In this document: one piece after another, positions 63,225 to 64,000 of the stretch
How the letters are laid out: each line of letters starts with the position of its first letter
Numbering within the stretch: position 1 is the stretch's first letter
Assembly: GCA_937925855.1 (NCBI GenBank)
Contig: CALAMO010000012.1
Location: 62,001 to 126,000, forward strand
Direction of reading: 5' to 3'
Length of the DNA stretch: 64,000 nucleotides
From: an uncultured Thiotrichaceae bacterium
GTDB lineage: Bacteria > Pseudomonadota > Gammaproteobacteria > Thiotrichales > Thiotrichaceae
The notes under the pieces: generated by a model
Databases searched by the model: none
What the model was told of the DNA's origin: nothing
Seen by the model: only the letters and a program-made list of their open reading frames with translations
Position numbers and translations under genes: made by a program

Positions 63225-64000
63225 ATGTCAACTGTATTATTGGGCGTAATGTTATTTACGCTGATTGTATTAGGGCTGGTGGCCGTGATTTTATTCGCCC
63301 GCTCGCGGCTAGTCGCCAGCGGAAATGTTAGTATTCTCATTAATGGTGAGGAGACGATTGAAGTTGCGCCCGGCGGTAAGCTATTAGGAGCGCTGGCGGA
63401 TAAAGGCTTGTTTGTTTCCTCTGCCTGTGGTGGCGGTGGCACCTGCGCGCAGTGTAAGGTGAAAGTGCTCGATGGCGGCGGTTCATTGCTACCGACGGAA
63501 GAGGGTCACATTAACCGGCGGGCAGCGGCAGAAGGCGAGCGTTTGGCCTGTCAGGTCGCGGTGAAACAGGATATGAAGGTCGAAGTCTCGGAAGATGTCT
63601 TCGGCGTAAAGAAATGGGAATGCGTGGTGCGCTCCAATGATAATGTCGCCACCTTTATTAAAGAGCTGGTGTTGGAATTGCCCGAGGGCGAGACCATTGA
63701 TTTTAAGGCCGGTGGTTATATCCAGATTGAATGTCCGGCCTATGACCTGAAATATGCTGAGTTTGAGGTTGAGGAGCAATATCGAGGCGATTGGGACCGT
63801 TTTAATATGTGGGATATTCGCGCGCAGGTGAAAGAGCCGGTGATCCGCGCTTATTCGATGGCGAGCTATCCTGAGGAAAATAATATCGTCATGCTCAATG
63901 TGCGTATCGCTTCGCCGCCGCCGGGCACTGATCATCCGCCAGGCGAGATGTCATCGTATATCTTTAACCTGAAAGCAGGCGATAAGGTCACGATCTCTGG
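63225..64000 (+). CDS. nqrF: Na+-translocating NADH:quinone reductase subunit F (3' end cut by window)
   Basis: NqrF is the NADH dehydrogenase subunit with a [2Fe-2S] cluster and FAD. After a membrane helix (about 5-25) the ferredoxin domain has Cys68, Cys74, Cys77 ([14 protein letters not shown]) and Cys109 (RLACQVAV). The start of the FAD domain has the RAYSMASYP motif. About 258 codons are seen and the frame is open at the window edge. AAAGGAAC lies just upstream of the ATG at 63225. Confidence 0.97.
   Translation, partial: MSTVLLGVMLFTLIVLGLVAVILFARSRLVASGNVSILINGEETIEVAPGGKLLGALADKGLFVSSACGGGGTCAQCKVKVLDGGGSLLPTEEGHINRRAAAEGERLACQVAVKQDMKVEVSEDVFGVKKWECVVRSNDNVATFIKELVLELPEGETIDFKAGGYIQIECPAYDLKYAEFEVEEQYRGDWDRFNMWDIRAQVKEPVIRAYSMASYPEENNIVMLNVRIASPPPGTDHPPGEMSSYIFNLKAGDKVTIS

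Overview
The window looks like part of a gammaproteobacterial chromosome. It carries a complete type IV pilus biogenesis block with PilS/PilR, the Na+-translocating NADH:quinone reductase (nqrA-F), ubiE-ubiJ-ubiB, NADH-dependent fabI, tmcA, rfaH and a nadE-glnB pair. I cannot assign a genus from sequence alone. A deep-branching gamma lineage such as Thiotrichales is plausible but unproven. Most genes have balanced base composition. About 40.9-50.1 kb is strikingly AT-rich and looks acquired.

Layout. 1-4.3 kb (minus): a peptide/oligopeptide ABC transporter with unusually long permeases and a membrane-anchored binding protein. 4.4-5.2 kb (plus): fabI. 5.4-8.5 kb (minus): ubiE-ubiJ-ubiB. 8.6-9.7 kb (plus): a Gln-rich exported protein. 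9.8-18.9 kb (minus): pilS-pilR, then pilA-tfpZ-pilB-pilC-pilD, with a sigma54-type promoter and four TGTCA/TGACA boxes upstream of pilA. 19.2-22.9 kb (plus): nadE-glnB-tmcA. 22.9-25.2 kb (minus): uppP and a MidA-type methyltransferase. 25.3-27.4 kb (plus): a pteridine reductase, rfaH and a dual-specificity phosphatase.

28.0-53.8 kb (minus): one large surface-polysaccharide locus. In transcription order it begins with an RfaH-type ops element, followed by an MntA/HepT type VII toxin-antitoxin pair, manB, manC, wzx, two unknown genes, a GT11 fucosyltransferase, GT2 enzymes and a wzy-like polymerase. Next come a fused epimerase/phosphoglycosyltransferase, gmd, fcl and a wbpM-like dehydratase. 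The locus ends with a lipoprotein, wza, an enlarged wzc, a membrane pseudokinase, a TPR protein and an O-antigen-ligase-like protein, with a separate FecR-like exported protein downstream. The gene set predicts a Wzx/Wzy-dependent polysaccharide containing L-fucose (Gmd/Fcl/GT11) and probably an N-acetylated 6-deoxyhexosamine (WbpM plus the fusion protein). rfaH lies just beyond the far end of the locus and an exact ops core lies at its head, so regulator and target appear to form one circuit.

54.3-58.3 kb (plus): a GldA/F/G-like ABC system with a DUF4340-like protein. 58.5-64 kb (plus): nqrABCDEF, with nqrF cut by the window edge.

The most unusual content is: the ops-MntA/HepT-polysaccharide arrangement; a Cys-containing C-terminal domain (GYHP...NGK.IPGGGFLC) shared by a lipoprotein and a membrane pseudokinase flanking wza-wzc; a Wzc whose periplasmic coiled coil has grown by two sets of tandem repeats; and a palindromic intergenic repeat translated in frame inside gmd.
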